Assembly (NCBI GenBank): GCA_003973375.1 | Contig: QNYL01000228.1 | Coordinates: forward strand, 1 to 9,776 | Direction: 5' to 3' | Source of the DNA: Flavobacteriia bacterium | GTDB taxonomy: Bacteria > Bacteroidota > Bacteroidia > Flavobacteriales > Flavobacteriaceae | DNA: 9,776 nt | Program-made: the position numbers and the translations under genes | The notes under the pieces: generated by a model | Told to the model about the DNA's origin: nothing | Databases searched by the model: none | Seen by the model: only the letters and a program-made list of their open reading frames with translations | In this document: piece after piece, positions 7,605 to 9,776 of the stretch | Layout of the letters: each line of letters starts with the position of its first letter | Numbering within the stretch: position 1 is the stretch's first letter

Positions 7605-8477
7605 ATGAATATTAAAAAGCAAAGTTTTAAAATTTTATTCGTTGTAGCGATACTTGCCCTTGTTTTACAGGGAATGATCTCTCCGAAACCCAAAAAAGAG
7701 AAATTTATCGGCCTTCAGTTATGGTCGGTTAGAGACGACATGAAAAAAGATCCGGTATCCACCATTAAAAAAGTGGGTGATATGGGTTATAAATTTGTTG
7801 AAGCAGCAGGATTTAAAGACGGTAAATTTTACGGTATGGAACCCCTTGCCTTTAAAAATCTATGCGAAAAGAATGGTATCAAATTCTTAGGATCGCATAC
7901 CGGGCAGAACCTGCCGGATGCAGCCAACTGGGATAAAACCATGGCCTGGTGGGACGATGCCATCGCAGCCCATAAGGCAGCAGGCGTAAAATGGATCGTT
8001 CAGCCCTGGATGAGCAAGGAAGGATATACCAGCCTTGAAGGACTCAGACAATTTGCAAAATACTTTAATGCCGTAGGTGAAAAATGTAAAGCCAATGGTA
8101 TAAAATTTGGCTACCACAATCATGATAAGGAATTTAAAACTATTTTTGAAGGAAAAACGGTTTACGACTGGCTGCTTGAACTTACCGATGCGAGTAAGGT
8201 TACCATGGAACTGGACCTATACTGGATCACAAAAGGCGGTAAAAATCCGATAGATTATTTCAATAAATATCCGGGAAGATTCCAGTTGTGGCACATCAAG
8301 GATGAAAAAGAACTCGGCTCCAGAGGCATTATGAATTTCCCTCCGATCTTTGCCCAAAAAGGAAAAGCCGGAATGAGATATGGTATTGTTGAAGTAGAAA
8401 GATATAATTATTCACCTCTTGAAAGCTGTAAAAAGAGTCTGAATTTTTTAAAAAAATCCAGCGATATCAATTTTTAA
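7605..8477 (+). CDS. Exported sugar phosphate isomerase/epimerase-like TIM-barrel protein
   Basis: 290 residues of the xylose isomerase-like TIM-barrel (AP endonuclease 2) superfamily. Residues 1-26 are a basic start and hydrophobic core (FKILFVVAILALVLQGM) without a lipobox Cys, so it is either a Sec signal peptide or an uncleaved anchor; the enzyme would lie outside the cytoplasm. The barrel starts at IGLQLWSVRDD (35-45). Likely metal or active-site residues, by family pattern, are E66 (FVEAAGF), H98 (GSHTG), H171 and H173 (GYHNHDKEF), E202 and D204 (MELDLYW), H230 (LWHIKD) and E263 or E265 (GIVEVERY). Length is normal for the family. Exported relatives in Bacteroidota usually belong to sugar-uptake loci and act on oxidised or keto sugars and glycosides, so an epimerase, isomerase or lyase step on such substrates is likely; the substrate is not readable here. 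The gene stands alone, with its own promoter and terminator. Confidence 0.85.
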   Translation: MNIKKQSFKILFVVAILALVLQGMISPKPKKEKFIGLQLWSVRDDMKKDPVSTIKKVGDMGYKFVEAAGFKDGKFYGMEPLAFKNLCEKNGIKFLGSHTGQNLPDAANWDKTMAWWDDAIAAHKAAGVKWIVQPWMSKEGYTSLEGLRQFAKYFNAVGEKCKANGIKFGYHNHDKEFKTIFEGKTVYDWLLELTDASKVTMELDLYWITKGGKNPIDYFNKYPGRFQLWHIKDEKELGSRGIMNFPPIFAQKGKAGMRYGIVEVERYNYSPLESCKKSLNFLKKSSDINF

Positions 8478-8485
8478 CTAAAACT

Positions 8486-8523
8486 AATAATAAAAGTTCA
8501 GGATATCCTGAACTTTTATTATT
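8486..8523. terminator. Perfect 38-base palindrome, bidirectional intrinsic terminator
   Basis: The sequence is a perfect inverted repeat centred between 8504 and 8505 (core TTCAGGATATCCTGAA) with 19 bases per arm, 8 bases after the stop of the isomerase gene. As RNA it gives a stem of about 17 pairs with a four-base loop; the plus-strand product ends in a TTTTATTATTT tract and the minus-strand product in an equivalent U-rich run, so it can stop transcription both ways. A perfect palindrome is longer than needed for termination, so a protein-binding role is possible but unproven. Confidence 0.75.
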
Positions 8524-8553
8524 TAATGCGTTAATGATGTAATGCTTTAATGG
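8522..8553. repeat. Four degenerate 8-base tandem repeats
   Basis: Four consecutive octamers read TTTAATGC, GTTAATGA, TGTAATGC and TTTAATGG, sharing the core TAATG at 8-base spacing. They lie between the terminator palindrome and the broken end of the transposase remnant. The function is unknown; they may mark the junction left by the deletion or insertion that removed the transposase C-terminus. Confidence 0.4.
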
Positions 8554-8577
8554 TCTTTGATAAAATGATGACTTTCT

Positions 8578-9490
8578 TCATTGGTTTTCAAGACGTCTTA
8601 AACCTCTTTCCCTATTGTAGCTGTCTCTCTTTGCCTGTTTATCAAAATAGCTGATTATAAGTTTTAATCCGTTTGCTTTGTTTATAATTTTGCTTTGTCC
8701 GTTTTGTAATTTAAGTGATAATATCTTTTTCTTAATAATATTCGTTTCATTTTTTATCCTTGCTCCGAGAATAAAATCGTAATCTTTCTCTTGCAGTTCT
8801 GATATATATCAGGCAGATAACAATCAGCTATCAACAATAATTATCAAATTCGCTAAATCATATTTTCGTTTAAAGGAATCTATAACAGGCAGCATAGTGT
8901 GTCCTTCAAATTTATTACCTTCGAAAATATCAAATGCTAAGGGGTAACCATCTATACTTACCAGTAATCCCAAAACTATTTGTGGATTCTGATGTTTTCC
9001 TTCTTTTGAGAAGCCTCTTTTACGCAAATCATCCTCATTATCTATTTGAAAGTAAAGTGTTATTACATCGTAAAAAACAATGCTAATCAAGCCTCCTAAC
9101 ACCTTCCTGGTGTGCTAATAACTTATTTGTTGTATCAACTCTTTCTGTTTTGACTGTAGTTTATCCAGGTAACGATAGATCTTGTCTTCATTCCAATCTA
9201 TCTGTGCATACCTTCTTAAAAATTCAGTCGTTTTTAGTTTACTTTTTGGAAAAGCAATTCGATAGATGGTTAATTGTTTAAAAATTTCATCATCCAGTTT
9301 ATTAAAACCTATATCATCAAATATCTTCCCCGGTAAAAGCTCAACTCCTGCTAAACACATTTGTATTATTGAGTTGAAGAATGATTTAGTACTTTTTTCC
9401 TGATTATTAAAATCAAATTCCTGAATTCCTACTCGTCGATCATGAATTATTTTCCATTTGTCAGGTCAATTTTTATACTTTATAGTTAAT
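8578..9490 (-). pseudogene. Degraded IS1634-like (IS4 superfamily) transposase
   Basis: One minus-strand frame from 9465 to 8578 reads through as a DDE transposase, interrupted by TAG at 9115-9117, TGA at 8824-8826 and TGA at 8809-8811. Recognisable pieces in order: KIFDDIGFNKLDDEIFKQL and IYRYLDKL (N-terminal domain); VLGGLISIVFYDVITLYF with the first catalytic Asp; RKRGFSKEGKHQNPQIVLG; FEGHTMLPVIDSF; IIVDS, probably with the second Asp and a TGA where relatives have Gly; then EKDYDFILGARIKNE and RERGLRRLE. The match stops at 8578, so the last third, including the catalytic Glu, is missing. Upstream, a remnant of the usual N-terminal YKV.KTIG motif appears at about 9464-9490 in a shifted frame with a stop. 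Intact relatives are about 500-600 residues. Not functional. No terminal inverted repeats or target duplication could be recognised. Two fragments (9115-9360 and 8824-9102) could be miscalled as separate genes. Confidence 0.8.
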
Positions 9491-9743
9491 TTCTTGTTTT
9501 ATTAATATACAAATCTATGGGTTTATTAACAAAACAACTCATGCTAAATTATCCTTAAAATTCACCAGAAACCACCACTATTTGTTAAAAAAATACAATA
9601 TAAGGTATAAAATACCGTTTCGGATATTAACAATTTTTTCGAGTTATAAACAATTTATTAACTACCTCAAAAGATGGTTAATACGATATAGATAAACAAC
9701 GTATAAATTCGAACAAAAAATAATTAAATAAAAATAAAATCAA
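9491..9743. other. AT-rich stretch without a recognisable gene
   Basis: About 250 very AT-rich bases with no long open frame on either strand. Small dyads are present, for example GGTAT-AAA-ATACC at 9604-9616, as are repeats of AACAATTT near 9628 and 9649. It probably contains the lost 5' end of the IS remnant and the upstream region of whatever starts near 9744. I see no tRNA, terminator with a strong stem or other defined element. Confidence 0.4.
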
Positions 9744-9776
9744 ATGTATACCGAAACCTCCCCTACCTGCAATTCT
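9744..9776 (+). CDS. Possible start of a gene running off the window
   Basis: An ATG at 9744 opens 11 codons (MYTETSPTCNS) to the window edge. The base composition turns abruptly less AT-rich here, and TAAATTCG at 9704-9711 matches TAnnTTTG with one mismatch, about 30 bases before the ATG. There is no Shine-Dalgarno sequence. Eleven codons are too few to identify a product, and the frame may be chance. Confidence 0.2.
   Translation, partial: MYTETSPTCNS

Noticed and set aside
8824..9360. Two separate small minus-strand genes (9115-9360 and 8824-9102)
   Set aside because: They lie in the same frame, separated by one TAG and four sense codons, and together match consecutive parts of one IS1634-like transposase, so they are pieces of a pseudogene.
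9604..9616. GGTAT-AAA-ATACC as a terminator or operator
   Set aside because: The stem is only five pairs in very AT-rich sequence, with no U-tract and no adjacent gene end; likely chance.

Overview
The window looks like a chromosomal segment from a member of the Bacteroidota, most likely the class Flavobacteriia. Four things point that way. Coding regions are AT-rich with an Ala-Gln signal-peptide junction (GNA|Q). Two genes carry a TAnnTTTG-type -7 promoter element (TATCTTTG at 305-312, TAAATTTG at 7526-7533). Ribosome binding sites are mostly weak. The proteins (short MazG, giant Asp-box protein, ~400-residue AroA, 696-residue TopB, exported sugar isomerase-like protein) are of types common in that group. 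This placement is by recognition, not by a search.

Layout. Positions 1-254 hold what seems to be the last codons of etfB followed by a short etfA-like stub of 68 residues that lacks the FAD-binding part of the subunit. Positions 328-930 hold a probable two-gene operon: a MazG-type nucleotide pyrophosphohydrolase and a small two-helix membrane protein. A very large gene for an exported protein with eleven Asp-box (BNR) motifs, related to the VPS10/sortilin-type propellers, runs on the minus strand (940-4047) and converges on that operon with a gap of only 9 bases. Diverging from it, aroA (EPSP synthase, shikimate pathway) and topB (DNA topoisomerase III) follow each other on the plus strand with 39 bases between them. 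An exported TIM-barrel sugar phosphate isomerase/epimerase-like gene (7605-8477) has its own promoter and ends at a perfect 38-base palindrome, which can act as a terminator in both directions.

The right end (about 8524-9776) is a degraded region. It holds the remains of a minus-strand IS1634-like (IS4 superfamily) transposase with three internal stop codons, a broken N-terminus and a missing C-terminal third that should carry the catalytic Glu. Next to it are four degenerate 8-base repeats and then an AT-rich stretch with no convincing gene, ending in a possible gene start at 9744.

Apart from the two short operons, the genes do not form one pathway. The window reads as core housekeeping genes (aroA, topB, mazG) with two exported carbohydrate- or protein-related accessory genes and two sites of gene decay, the etfA stub and the IS remnant. 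I found no CRISPR array, tRNA, rRNA or defence system, and no clear sign of an undescribed multigene system.
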